From the NCBI GenBank assembly GCA_035654775.1, contig DASRWB010000015.1, positions 1 through 18,674 of the forward strand: DNA of 18,674 nucleotides. Direction: 5' to 3'. The notes beneath the pieces were generated by a model. That model was not told the DNA's origin. It made no database searches and saw nothing but the letters and a program-made list of their open reading frames with translations. The position numbers and the translations under genes were made by a program. Origin of the DNA: HKST-UBA85 sp035654775. GTDB lineage: Bacteria > Bacteroidota > Bacteroidia > Flavobacteriales > Flavobacteriaceae. Positions 1 to 7,119 of this stretch are shown here, in pieces (position 1 is the stretch's first letter; every line of letters begins with the position of its first letter).

Positions 1-81
1 AAAAAAAGCAAATTCACCTAGAGTCAAATCATCAAAGCCTTGAAAGAAACCGTTTTTGAGTAGTTTCCGCAGGGTCAACAT
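1..81 (-). CDS. Possible 5' fragment of a leftward gene running off the window
   Basis: On the minus strand an ATG at 81-79 opens a frame that stays open for all 27 codons to the window edge, reading MLTLRKLLKNGFF and then a segment rich in F, G, D and L. AGAAGGA lies directly before the ATG. The frame is also open further upstream as far as a stop before a TTG, so the true start could be earlier. I do not recognise the protein. If real, it is divergent from the SDR gene, which would explain the non-coding look of 82-248. A frame this short can be open by chance, so this is a weak call. Confidence 0.25.
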   Translation of the reverse strand, partial: MLTLRKLLKNGFFQGFDDLTLGEFAFF

Positions 82-248
82 TCCTTCTGATTTGCTTGAA
101 AATTTCAAGGGTAATTTCAGCGGTGTACTTTTTTTAGTCAACTATTCAAACTATTTGCTTACTTTTAGTATAACTCTTTGGCGATTTTTAAAAACCGGTC
201 GCCATAGCATGTACGTTTCAACACGTATACTCCCTAAAAACGATAAAA
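82..248 (+). promoter_or_regulatory. AT-rich upstream region of the SDR gene
   Basis: This stretch has no convincing gene. TACTTTTA at 160-167 resembles the Bacteroidota -7 element TAnnTTTG (last base differs), about 80 bases before the SDR start. No good TTTG partner lies at the usual distance upstream, so the promoter call is weak. Confidence 0.2.
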
Positions 249-1043
249 ATGACACAAGAAAACGTGGTTTGGATAACCGGAGGTTCGTCCGGTATCGGGA
301 AGGCAATGGCCTATGAATGGGTAAGATTAGGGTACAAAGTAGCCCTTTCGTCCCGACGTAAAGAACTGTTGGATAAAGTGGCCGGCGAAATCCGTCAATC
401 CGGCGGGGAGGCCCTGGTTATTGTCTGTGATGTACTGGACGAAAACGCTATCGAAAAAGCCGTACAGCAAATTATTTCAACCTGGGGCCGGCTAGATGTT
501 GTTGTGGCCAATGCGGGTTTTGGGGTTTTTGGGAGTATTGATAAGCTAAGTGCCAAAGACTGGAACAGACAGCTACAAGGCAATGTTACAGGCCTGGCCC
601 TAACCGTAAAATACGCCTTGCCTTACTTAAAGAAAACCAAGGGAAGGATTGGTCTGGTAGGCAGCGTAAGCGCCTATCTTCCTAATCCTAATCTGGGAGC
701 CTACGGGGCTTCAAAAGCTGCCGTAAACTCCATTGGTCAAACGTTACAAGTTGAATTGATGGACACCGGCGTGAGTTGCACCACCCTGCATCCCGGATTT
801 GTGGTTTCAGAAATTGCGCGGATTGATAATGACGGGGTTTGGCATCCTGAGCGGCCCGACCCGCGGCCGTCAAATTTACTATGGCCTACGGATAAGGCGG
901 CGAAGGTAATGGTAAGGGCTATTGTAAAGCGAAAGCGAAATTATGTTTTTACCGTTCACGGCAAAGTATTTGTATGGTTGCAACGCTGGTTTCCCGGATT
1001 GATGCGGGTGATTCTTTCAAAAGGTCCTAAGCCGGATTCTTGA
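249..1043 (+). CDS. SDR family NAD(P)-dependent oxidoreductase
   Basis: This is a classical short-chain dehydrogenase/reductase of 264 residues, a cytosolic single-domain Rossmann enzyme. The cofactor loop TGGSSGIG is at residues 10-17 and NAG at 88-90. The active-site tetrad is complete: N112, S139 (in GSVSAY), Y152 and K156 (YGASK). Length is normal for the family. The ATG at 249 is kept because the Rossmann strand begins a few residues later and the preceding bases are A-rich, as is usual for this group. The C-terminus is basic and aromatic (KRKRNYVFTV, then FVWLQRWFPG, about residues 227-250), which could touch membrane or a lipid-like substrate; this is inference. Substrate and pathway cannot be told from the sequence. 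The 132 bases that follow separate it from the next gene, so it is probably its own transcription unit. Confidence 0.9.
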   Translation: MTQENVVWITGGSSGIGKAMAYEWVRLGYKVALSSRRKELLDKVAGEIRQSGGEALVIVCDVLDENAIEKAVQQIISTWGRLDVVVANAGFGVFGSIDKLSAKDWNRQLQGNVTGLALTVKYALPYLKKTKGRIGLVGSVSAYLPNPNLGAYGASKAAVNSIGQTLQVELMDTGVSCTTLHPGFVVSEIARIDNDGVWHPERPDPRPSNLLWPTDKAAKVMVRAIVKRKRNYVFTVHGKVFVWLQRWFPGLMRVILSKGPKPDS

Positions 1044-1127
1044 GGCCACCTATGTAAAAAACCAAGAACAGCGTGTGGTCTTGCTTTACTCGAAACGGTT
1101 GGTTTACTCCTTCTTTTAAAATGTTTT

Positions 1128-1159
1128 TTTGATTAATCTTTAAAATAAGTTTACTTTTA
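1128..1159 (+). promoter_or_regulatory. Candidate Bacteroidota promoter for the 1176-4217 gene cluster
   Basis: TTTG at 1128-1131 is followed after 20 bases by TACTTTTA (1152-1159), close to the Bacteroidota -33/-7 pattern TTTG-N(about 20)-TAnnTTTG. It lies 16 bases before the ATG at 1176. TAGGTTTT at 1158-1165 is an overlapping alternative -7 element. It would drive the three rightward genes that follow. Confidence 0.4.
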
Positions 1160-1175
1160 GGTTTTGTCACATCGT

Positions 1176-1919
1176 ATGAAAAACCCGTTTGTTTATTTTT
1201 TGCTGTTTTTGTTTTTGCCTATGGTGTCGGTCATGTCTCAGTCTTCAAAAACTGAGGTTTTGGTAATCAGTACCCTGCACGGCGCCCATGAGGTGAACCC
1301 GAACTATTCCTATGCCGACCTTTTTTCGTTTATTGAAGCTTTTAATCCGGATGTGCTGGGTGTAGAAATAAGAGCCGAAGACCTAACCCGTCCAACTGCC
1401 TATTTAAAACAAAATTACCCTTACGAGATGTATATTTGCCGGGAAAAATACCCTTCCACCCTTGTTGTGGGCTTTGACTGGCTGGGAGATGACCTTGCCG
1501 GCAGAGCCATTCCTGAACGCTACTGGAAGGAACAAAGCCCCATTAAAAAACTGCAGCAGGAGCTGAGTGCCGACTCTGTTATGCGTGAAAAGCTGGCTGT
1601 GCTGGATGTTCTTTCCGAAGAAAAGAAAGCGCTGGCTCTAAGGGCTTCACTTACAAGTCTGAATGACGGCCGGTATGATTTAATTAATCGAGTATATTAC
1701 GCTCAGTTGAACGTTTTGCTCAAAAACACTCCCTATGAGGCTTTATCAACTTTTTACGCAACTCGGGATGAAATGATTGCCCGACAAATCCTTGCTCTAA
1801 TAAAATCCCATCCCGGCAAAAGAATGCTTTTTTTAGTAGGTGCTGATCACAGGGCTTATGTTGTTCAGGAAATAACAAAAACGTTTGGTGACACGCTGAT
1901 GTTAAATCCGTCCGGTTAA
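1176..1919 (+). CDS. Exported TIKI/TraB/ChaN-like superfamily protein, function unknown
   Basis: The protein has 247 residues from the ATG at 1176. An upstream in-frame TTG at 1164 would add four residues before the signal peptide and is less likely. Residues 1-20 form a signal peptide (hydrophobic LLFLFLPMVSVM), so the product is probably periplasmic. Scattered motifs recall the TIKI/TraB/GumN/ChaN/EreA fold: TLHGAH (H35), GVEIR (E64) after a PDVLGVE strand, RDEM (197-200), and LVGADHR (H225) near the C-terminus. Members of this superfamily include metal-dependent proteases and esterases, but this sequence cannot be assigned an activity. The nearest resemblance I can name is the DUF5694 type of conserved hypothetical protein. 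It begins a three-gene rightward run, 36 bases before the next gene. Confidence 0.7.
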   Translation: MKNPFVYFLLFLFLPMVSVMSQSSKTEVLVISTLHGAHEVNPNYSYADLFSFIEAFNPDVLGVEIRAEDLTRPTAYLKQNYPYEMYICREKYPSTLVVGFDWLGDDLAGRAIPERYWKEQSPIKKLQQELSADSVMREKLAVLDVLSEEKKALALRASLTSLNDGRYDLINRVYYAQLNVLLKNTPYEALSTFYATRDEMIARQILALIKSHPGKRMLFLVGADHRAYVVQEITKTFGDTLMLNPSG

Positions 1920-1955
1920 ATCCCTATTTGTGTGCTCCTACCTTAAAATTCAATT

Positions 1956-3062
1956 ATGAAACGTACTATCTATTTTCTATTTTCTATACTTCTGCTGGCT
2001 ACTTTTTTATATTCCTGCAAAGTGGGCCGTTTTGTAGTTTATAATTTTGCCGATATCAACGATTACAAAAAATTTCCTTCACGGACGATTGAAAAAGGGG
2101 AAACCTCGTTTCGTTTTGATACAACTTCCCGGGGTCGCGTGCCTAAAACCCTTACGGTAAACGCTGAAACCCATCCGTTTGAATCTTATTTAGAAGACCA
2201 CAAGACTGTTGCTTTTTTGATCATAAAAGAAGATACGATTCAGTATGAAAACTACTGGAGAAAATACCAGTCATCGTCTATAGTGCCTTCTTTTTCGATG
2301 GCAAAATCCATTACTTCGCTGTTGATAGGTTGTGCTATAGACGACGGACTGATACATACTGTAAATGATCCCGTAACCCACTATCTTCCCGAGCTTGAGG
2401 GCCAAGGGTTTGACGAGATTACGCTGGCGCATTTGCTGCAAATGACCTCAGGAATTGACTTTAAAGAAAGCTATACCAATCCGTTTGGCGATGCTGCTAC
2501 TTTTTATTACGGGACAAACCTACGCAAGGCAGCCCAAAAGCTCAAACCGAAAACAGCGCCCGGAACCGCATTTACTTATGTGAGTGGTAACACACAGCTA
2601 TTAGGTTTGGTTTTGGAACGGGTATTACAAGAGAAAACGCTTTCGGCGTATCTGGAAGAAAAGATATGGAAACCTTTGGGCATGGAGTATGATGCCACCT
2701 GGAGTCTGGACCGTAAAAAAGACGGAATGGAAAAAACGTTTTGTTGTATAAACGCACGTGCACGCGACTATGCTAAAATAGGACGACTGTACCTAAACCA
2801 AGGCAACTGGAACGGCAAGCAAATTGTTTCTGCCGACTGGGTTTCGCAATCGACAAAAATAGACACCACACAAGGCAGTGCGCGATTTTATCAGTATCAA
2901 TGGTGGTTGCCCAGTCCAAACGGCGATTTTATGGCACAAGGGATTTTGGGTCAATACCTTTATGTGCATCCTGAAAAGAACCTTATTATCGTACGTCTTG
3001 GTAAAAACGAAGGCGGTGCTGACTGGTGGAGTATTTTAACCGGTTTAGGTGAAGCGTATTAA
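1956..3062 (+). CDS. Lipoprotein serine hydrolase, beta-lactamase class C / penicillin-binding-like family
   Basis: The protein has 368 residues. The N-terminus is a lipoprotein signal peptide ending in the lipobox LYSC (C21), so it is probably anchored in the envelope. The serine beta-lactamase-like domain spans about residues 75-365. The nucleophile motif is SMAK (S114, K117), the second motif is YVS (Y208-S210, in TYVSGNTQLLG), and the region GILGQYLYVHPEKNLIIVRLG (from about 329) fills the third-motif strand. The family contains esterases, D-amino-acid peptidases and true beta-lactamases. Nothing here selects one, and an esterase or peptidase is more usual for stand-alone Bacteroidota members than antibiotic resistance. 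It sits 36 bases after the TIKI-like gene and 15 before the AlbA_2 gene, which suggests one transcript. Confidence 0.88.
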   Translation: MKRTIYFLFSILLLATFLYSCKVGRFVVYNFADINDYKKFPSRTIEKGETSFRFDTTSRGRVPKTLTVNAETHPFESYLEDHKTVAFLIIKEDTIQYENYWRKYQSSSIVPSFSMAKSITSLLIGCAIDDGLIHTVNDPVTHYLPELEGQGFDEITLAHLLQMTSGIDFKESYTNPFGDAATFYYGTNLRKAAQKLKPKTAPGTAFTYVSGNTQLLGLVLERVLQEKTLSAYLEEKIWKPLGMEYDATWSLDRKKDGMEKTFCCINARARDYAKIGRLYLNQGNWNGKQIVSADWVSQSTKIDTTQGSARFYQYQWWLPSPNGDFMAQGILGQYLYVHPEKNLIIVRLGKNEGGADWWSILTGLGEAY

Positions 3063-3077
3063 AAACCAAATCGAACA

Positions 3078-4217
3078 ATGATTAACAAACGGCTGCTTAT
3101 AAAAAACCTTTTGGCTCACAATGATGAGAACAGTTTTTATGACAAAAAGCGAAAAATAGATATCAGTGAAAAGGAAGGAAAGGCCAAGTTTTTAAAACAC
3201 ATTTGTGCCCTATCCAACAGCAATCCGAAAAACAATTCGTATATCGTAATCGGGATTGAAGATGAGGACAATAAAATTGTTGGGGTTGACTTTTTTGACG
3301 ACAGCAAAATTCAAAATCTTATCAATGCCTATCTGGAGAATCCGCCTATTGTTCAGTATGAAAACATTCCCTTTCCGCATTTGCCTGACCACAAAGTGGT
3401 AGGGCTTGTTACCATCAGGCCCAAGCAAAACGAAAAGGTTACTGCCCTTCGGAAAAACATTTGGAAGTACTACGGAGGTTCGGTGTTTTTCAGGGATGGC
3501 AGTATGAGTATGCCTAAGGTGTTTGATATCGCGATAAAGGATGTAAACTCCGGTATTGTTCAGGAAATAGAACAACACGCGCAGAACAATATTGCTCATA
3601 CGCTTGATGCCGTGTTTAGTTTTATGAACAAGCGCAAGGATTTTAATCCGCAATACAAGGTGTTCAAGGAATACTTTGTAGTATGTTGGGCCGGCCAAAA
3701 AAAGCAAGTCCATGATGAGTTGTTTTTATCGCGTGTGGATATTGAACTGGTAAACGAACAGGTGCGCTTGTTTTATTCTGCGCTAGACGAGGTGTCGATA
3801 GCCTATGACGACCATCGATTTAAAATTGTGGAGTATGTGCATCTGGGGTTGCAAAATTCGTATACCTACTACCCTTTGGAAGAAACGCTTATTGAATTTG
3901 AAGAGAATGCAAACTACAGTATCCGTACCCAATTGCTTTTTGAGCCGCCACAGTTTGATAAAAAAATACTGCACCATATTTACAATGCCAACAATGTGCT
4001 TTTAGAGAAGTTAAAAAAAGGGTTGACCCTTACAAAACAAGAACAACAAGACTTGTTAAATTTACCCGCTACGTATTTACTATGCTATTTAAACCTGTTT
4101 CACGAAGCGGTTGATAAGCTTGAAGAAGCCAAGGAGTATTTAAAAAATTACTCCGAAGAAGTGTATGGACTCTACAAAGAAACCCTTCGCATTTTGCGAA
4201 AGGTGAAGTATAGTTAA
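3078..4217 (+). CDS. AlbA_2 (Schlafen-type) domain protein
   Basis: The protein has 379 residues and no signal peptide, so it is cytosolic. Residues about 18-145 match the AlbA_2 domain often annotated as a putative DNA-binding or ATP-binding domain: ENSFYDKKRKI, then KAKFLKHICALSNSNP (the ALSN stretch takes the place of the usual AxANT), then SYIVIGIEDEDNKIVGVD. The block QNLINAYLENPP and the run KNIWKYYGGSVFFRDGS follow. The C-terminal 230 residues are not recognised; the last 60 are helical and charged (HEAVDKLEEAKEYLKNYSEEV). The lysine-rich segment could contact nucleic acid, which is inference. The gene starts 15 bases after the serine hydrolase, so the two are probably co-transcribed, though no functional link is evident. 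Confidence 0.78.
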   Translation: MINKRLLIKNLLAHNDENSFYDKKRKIDISEKEGKAKFLKHICALSNSNPKNNSYIVIGIEDEDNKIVGVDFFDDSKIQNLINAYLENPPIVQYENIPFPHLPDHKVVGLVTIRPKQNEKVTALRKNIWKYYGGSVFFRDGSMSMPKVFDIAIKDVNSGIVQEIEQHAQNNIAHTLDAVFSFMNKRKDFNPQYKVFKEYFVVCWAGQKKQVHDELFLSRVDIELVNEQVRLFYSALDEVSIAYDDHRFKIVEYVHLGLQNSYTYYPLEETLIEFEENANYSIRTQLLFEPPQFDKKILHHIYNANNVLLEKLKKGLTLTKQEQQDLLNLPATYLLCYLNLFHEAVDKLEEAKEYLKNYSEEVYGLYKETLRILRKVKYS

Positions 4218-4220
4218 GAA

Positions 4221-4246
4221 GCCGCTTCAGCAAAAGAAGAAGCGGT
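4221..4246 (+). terminator. Hairpin after the AlbA_2 gene, possible terminator
   Basis: CCGCTTC (4222-4228) pairs with GAAGCGG (4239-4245) around a 10-base loop, with an extra G-U pair at the base. It begins four bases after the stop codon. It is followed by AGAAAAAATG and not by a T-run, so it may be an RNA-end structure or a weak terminator rather than a classical intrinsic one. Confidence 0.4.
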
Positions 4247-4372
4247 AGAAAAAATGTGTCTAATACAATCATACGACAAGATCTTTGATTTTAACATACA
4301 AATCGTGATTTTAAACCTTATTACTTATTAAATTTTTATTTCCTTAGAAAAATAATTGTGACTATTTTTTTA

Positions 4373-4380
4373 TAGGTTTG
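4373..4380 (+). promoter_or_regulatory. Exact TAnnTTTG -7 element upstream of the CPBP gene
   Basis: TAGGTTTG is an exact match to the Bacteroidota -7 consensus, 115 bases before the ATG at 4496. The nearest TTG (4356-4358) is only 14 bases upstream, shorter than usual, so the -33 element is doubtful. The rest of 4247-4495 is very AT-rich and holds no gene that I can support. Confidence 0.35.
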
Positions 4381-4495
4381 ATATCATTTACGATTCCTAA
4401 ATAATAGCTGTTTTGGGAGACTGTAAATAAACTTATGGCACTGAAAAAATGTCGTAAAGTTTACTTTAATTTATTTCATTCTTTAGACTACAATT

Positions 4496-5395
4496 ATGAA
4501 GTTATCTTCAAAGCATTCCGTTTTATTAAAATCTACTTTAGTTTTATATACTCTGTTTTTTTGTCTGTACTTTTTAACATCGTTTACTTTTAAAACAGAA
4601 GTGCTTTATAATGATTTAATAGAATTTAATCTTTTTACAGAATTACTACTACTTGCATTAATCGCTCCAGTTATTGAAGAATTTATCTTCAGAGCTCCTT
4701 TGATAATAAAAAATAAAAAATGGCCTATTCTGCTATTTATAGTCTGTTTGGGGTATTTGATATTTAGTCTTCCTCGTTTTGATTTAAGAGTCTTAACCCT
4801 TTTTATTTGGTCAAGTGTTTTAATTTTTTCTAAGTTTTTTGTCTCAACAAAAACTCAAGAGATATTAATTTGGATTTCGATTCTTTCTTTTGCTGTCTCT
4901 CATTTATCAATGGATAGTTTTCTTTCTTTAGATTCATTTATCCTATTTATTTTCTTCTTAGCTAGTGGATGTTTACTTACTTGGGTAATTTTAAATTTTG
5001 GTCTATTCAAATCTATTTTATTTCATTCTGCATACAATTTAATTTCATTTTCAATTTATCTTTTAACTCTAACCTATTTTTTTGATGACAAGGCTAAGAC
5101 GAATTGTTTAGATAACACCTGTATCGAATGGAAACAAAATGCTCTTTTGGAATCACCAATGTCAGATTTAAATTATACCAATCATAAATTAGATGTTAAA
5201 AACGGAAAGGTTAAAAATATTTTAGATTTGTTATCAAATTTAGATTTAAAAAATTACAATTATATCATCTCAGATGATTCAAAAATAAAGTATGATATTA
5301 AGATTTATAATACGAATAATGAAGAAATAAATGATTCGCTGATATTAGAATCGTTAAACAGTTCCGGATTAATCAAAATTTTAAAAAAAGAATAA
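4496..5395 (+). CDS. CPBP family intramembrane glutamic endopeptidase with an extra C-terminal domain
   Basis: The protein has 299 residues. Residues 1-195 hold about six or seven hydrophobic segments. All three CPBP/CAAX-protease (Abi, Rce1-like) motifs are present: EEFIFR (E61, E62, R66), FAVSH (F132, H136) and HSAYN (H177, N181). This predicts a membrane protease related to Rce1; bacterial members are linked to bacteriocin immunity, protein maturation or unknown roles. Residues about 196-299 form a hydrophilic K/N/D-rich tail (two cysteines in CLDNTC, then a region like NYIISDDSKIKYDIKIYN) that the basic family does not need and that I cannot assign. Base composition is unlike its neighbours: 28 of 120 bases at 4501-4620 are G or C. 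It stands alone between a 278-base AT-rich gap and a strong terminator, so it may have been acquired. Confidence 0.82.
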   Translation: MKLSSKHSVLLKSTLVLYTLFFCLYFLTSFTFKTEVLYNDLIEFNLFTELLLLALIAPVIEEFIFRAPLIIKNKKWPILLFIVCLGYLIFSLPRFDLRVLTLFIWSSVLIFSKFFVSTKTQEILIWISILSFAVSHLSMDSFLSLDSFILFIFFLASGCLLTWVILNFGLFKSILFHSAYNLISFSIYLLTLTYFFDDKAKTNCLDNTCIEWKQNALLESPMSDLNYTNHKLDVKNGKVKNILDLLSNLDLKNYNYIISDDSKIKYDIKIYNTNNEEINDSLILESLNSSGLIKILKKE

Positions 5396-5420
5396 ACCTC
5401 AACTTTCGTTGAGGTTTATT
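5391..5420. terminator. Bidirectional intrinsic terminator between the CPBP and ALDH genes
   Basis: AATAAACCTCAAC (5391-5403) and GTTGAGGTTTATT (5408-5420) form a perfect 13-bp stem with a TTTC loop. The left arm includes the stop codon of the CPBP gene (5393-5395). On the minus strand the stem is followed by a T-rich run (TTCTTTTTTT), making a textbook terminator for the leftward ALDH gene. On the plus strand the tail is less T-rich but the stem is the same. Confidence 0.85.
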
Positions 5421-5442
5421 GCATTTAGTATATTATTTCTTC

Positions 5443-6996
5443 CTACAAATCAAATTTAATCCCTTGAGCCAACGGTAACTGTGTAGTATAGTTTATGGTA
5501 TTGGTCTGGCGGCGCATGTAGACTTTCCAGGCATCGCTGCCACTTTCCCGACCACCGCCGGTTTCTTTTTCGCCACCGAAAGCACCGCCAATTTCGGCAC
5601 CTGAAGTTCCTATGTTTACATTGGCAATTCCACAATCGGAGCCGGCATGGGAAAGGAAACGCTCTGCTTCCCTTAAATTGTTGGTCATGATTGCCGAGGA
5701 CAAGCCCTGCGCTACTCCGTTTTGGATTTCGATAGCGTTTTCCACTTCACCCGAATACTTCAACAGATATAACACCGGCGCAAACGTTTCATGCTGCACA
5801 ATACTGAAGCTGTTATCGGCTTCGGCAATTGCCGGCTTTACGTAGCATCCGCTTTCGTAGCCTTCACCTTGCAAAACACCGCCTTCAACAACAATGTTTC
5901 CGCCTTCTTCCACTACTTTTTCCAGCGCATGAAGGTACATTTTAACGGCTTCTTTATCAATTAACGGTCCTACATGGTTTTTTTCATCCAGTGGATTTCC
6001 GATACGTAATTGCTTATAGGCTTCCACTACTGCATTTTTTACTTTGTCGTAAATGCTTTCGTGAATAATTAACCTGCGCGTTGAGGTACAGCGTTGTCCG
6101 GCGGTGCCCACAGCGCCAAATACTGCGCCAATCACGGTCATTTTAATGTCGGCATCCGGCGTAACGATAATGGCATTGTTACCGCCAAGCTCCAGAAGGC
6201 TTTTGCCTAAACGTGCGGCTACTTCCTGTGCCACTATTTTCCCCATTCGGGTGCTTCCCGTAGCTGAAATTAAAGGAACTCGTTTGTCTTTGGTCATAAA
6301 CTCTCCTACGCGGTAATCTCCGTTTATCAAGCACGAAATCCCTTCGGGTAAATTGTTTGCGGCAAATACTTCGGCAGCGATATTCTGACAGGCAATTCCG
6401 CAAAGCGGAGCTTTTTCGCTGGGTTTCCACACACATACATCGCCACAAACCCATGCTAACGCTGTATTCCATGACCAAACGGCCACAGGAAAATTAAAAG
6501 CCGAAATAATGCCTACTACACCCAGTGGGTGGTATTGTTCATACATGCGGTGTCCCGGACGTTCCGAGTGCATGGTGAGCCCGTGTAACTGTCGCGAAAG
6601 GCCTACGGCAAAATCGCAGATATCAATCATTTCCTGTACTTCGCCTAATCCTTCCTGGTATGATTTCCCCATTTCGTAAGAGACAAGTTTTCCGAGTGCT
6701 TGCTTTTTTTCACGTAATTTATCTCCAAACTGCCGAACGATTTCGCCGCGTTGAGGTGCAGGCATACTTCGCCAGGTTTTAAAAGCCGTGGTTGCGGCTT
6801 CCATTACCTTTTCATAATCTTCTTTTGTAGTGGTTTTTACTTTGCCTATCAGTTGTCCGTCAACCGGTGAGTACGAGGCTATACTTTCTCCGGATGAAAA
6901 ATTATTTCTCCCCGTTGAGGTTCCTTCATTCGTTTCTTTTACCCCTAACTGTTTTAAGGCTTGTTCTATTCCAAAATTGGTAGCTACTGCTTCCAT
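5443..6996 (-). CDS. amaB: ALDH7-type aldehyde dehydrogenase (alpha-aminoadipic semialdehyde dehydrogenase-like)
   Basis: This 517-residue cytosolic aldehyde dehydrogenase resembles the ALDH7/antiquitin branch. These enzymes oxidise alpha-aminoadipate semialdehyde (in equilibrium with piperideine-6-carboxylate) to alpha-aminoadipate with NAD+, in lysine degradation. Visible motifs are SAFNFP (N168), WKPSE (K191), SATGSTRMG (the NAD loop, 244-252), ELGGNNAII (general base E269) and GTAGQRCTSTRRL with nucleophile C303. ELGGNN and GQRCTSTRR are typical of ALDH7 rather than of betaine-aldehyde or succinate-semialdehyde dehydrogenases. The C-terminal half is complete, with GGEKETGGGRESGSDAW near the end. 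It is monocistronic, with a strong terminator behind it, and divergent from the asparaginase gene. The exact substrate is inferred from the subfamily; no other lysine-catabolic gene is adjacent. Confidence 0.9.
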   Translation of the reverse strand: MEAVATNFGIEQALKQLGVKETNEGTSTGRNNFSSGESIASYSPVDGQLIGKVKTTTKEDYEKVMEAATTAFKTWRSMPAPQRGEIVRQFGDKLREKKQALGKLVSYEMGKSYQEGLGEVQEMIDICDFAVGLSRQLHGLTMHSERPGHRMYEQYHPLGVVGIISAFNFPVAVWSWNTALAWVCGDVCVWKPSEKAPLCGIACQNIAAEVFAANNLPEGISCLINGDYRVGEFMTKDKRVPLISATGSTRMGKIVAQEVAARLGKSLLELGGNNAIIVTPDADIKMTVIGAVFGAVGTAGQRCTSTRRLIIHESIYDKVKNAVVEAYKQLRIGNPLDEKNHVGPLIDKEAVKMYLHALEKVVEEGGNIVVEGGVLQGEGYESGCYVKPAIAEADNSFSIVQHETFAPVLYLLKYSGEVENAIEIQNGVAQGLSSAIMTNNLREAERFLSHAGSDCGIANVNIGTSGAEIGGAFGGEKETGGGRESGSDAWKVYMRRQTNTINYTTQLPLAQGIKFDL

Positions 6997-7032
6997 ACTG
7001 TACTTGTTTTTTTTGAATTATTAAATTTTATG

Positions 7033-7040
7033 CGAAGATA
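7033..7040 (-). promoter_or_regulatory. Weak -7-like element for the ALDH gene
   Basis: On the minus strand this reads TATCTTCG, one mismatch from TAnnTTTG, about 36 bases before the ALDH start. No clear -33 element accompanies it, so it is offered only as a candidate. Confidence 0.2.
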
Positions 7041-7062
7041 CTAATAAATTGTCGGTTTCCGT

Positions 7063-7094
7063 TTTCGCTAGGCTTTCTAAATCCTGTATCTTTA
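7063..7094 (+). promoter_or_regulatory. Candidate promoter for the isoaspartyl peptidase gene
   Basis: TTTC (7063-7066) is followed after 20 bases by TATCTTTA (7087-7094), near-matches to the Bacteroidota -33 TTTG and -7 TAnnTTTG. The element ends 25 bases before the ATG at 7120. The -33 position overlaps CGTTTTCG (7060-7067), which is half of the palindrome found at 10638-10653 and 14931-14944. Confidence 0.35.
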
Positions 7095-7119
7095 CTGTTG
7101 CATGTAAAACATTGCTATT

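Noticed and set aside
180..203. GGCGA...TCGCC inverted repeat upstream of the SDR gene
   Set aside because: Only five base pairs with an AT-rich centre; too weak to call an operator.
56..316. Open frame of 86 codons on the plus strand before the SDR gene
   Set aside because: It overlaps the clear start of the SDR in another frame, has no family resemblance and covers the expected promoter region.
1059..1105. AAACCAA / TTGGTTT and a nested CAAGA / TCTTG pair after the SDR gene, considered as a terminator
   Set aside because: Short stems with long loops and no T-run close behind.
1956..3062. Antibiotic-resistance beta-lactamase
   Set aside because: SxxK and YxS motifs fit the wider serine hydrolase family; nothing singles out a true class C beta-lactamase.
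3210..3713. Long antisense frame of 167 codons within the AlbA_2 gene
   Set aside because: It is fully inside a recognised gene on the other strand, with low-complexity hydrophobic and basic content, and is best explained as a shadow frame.
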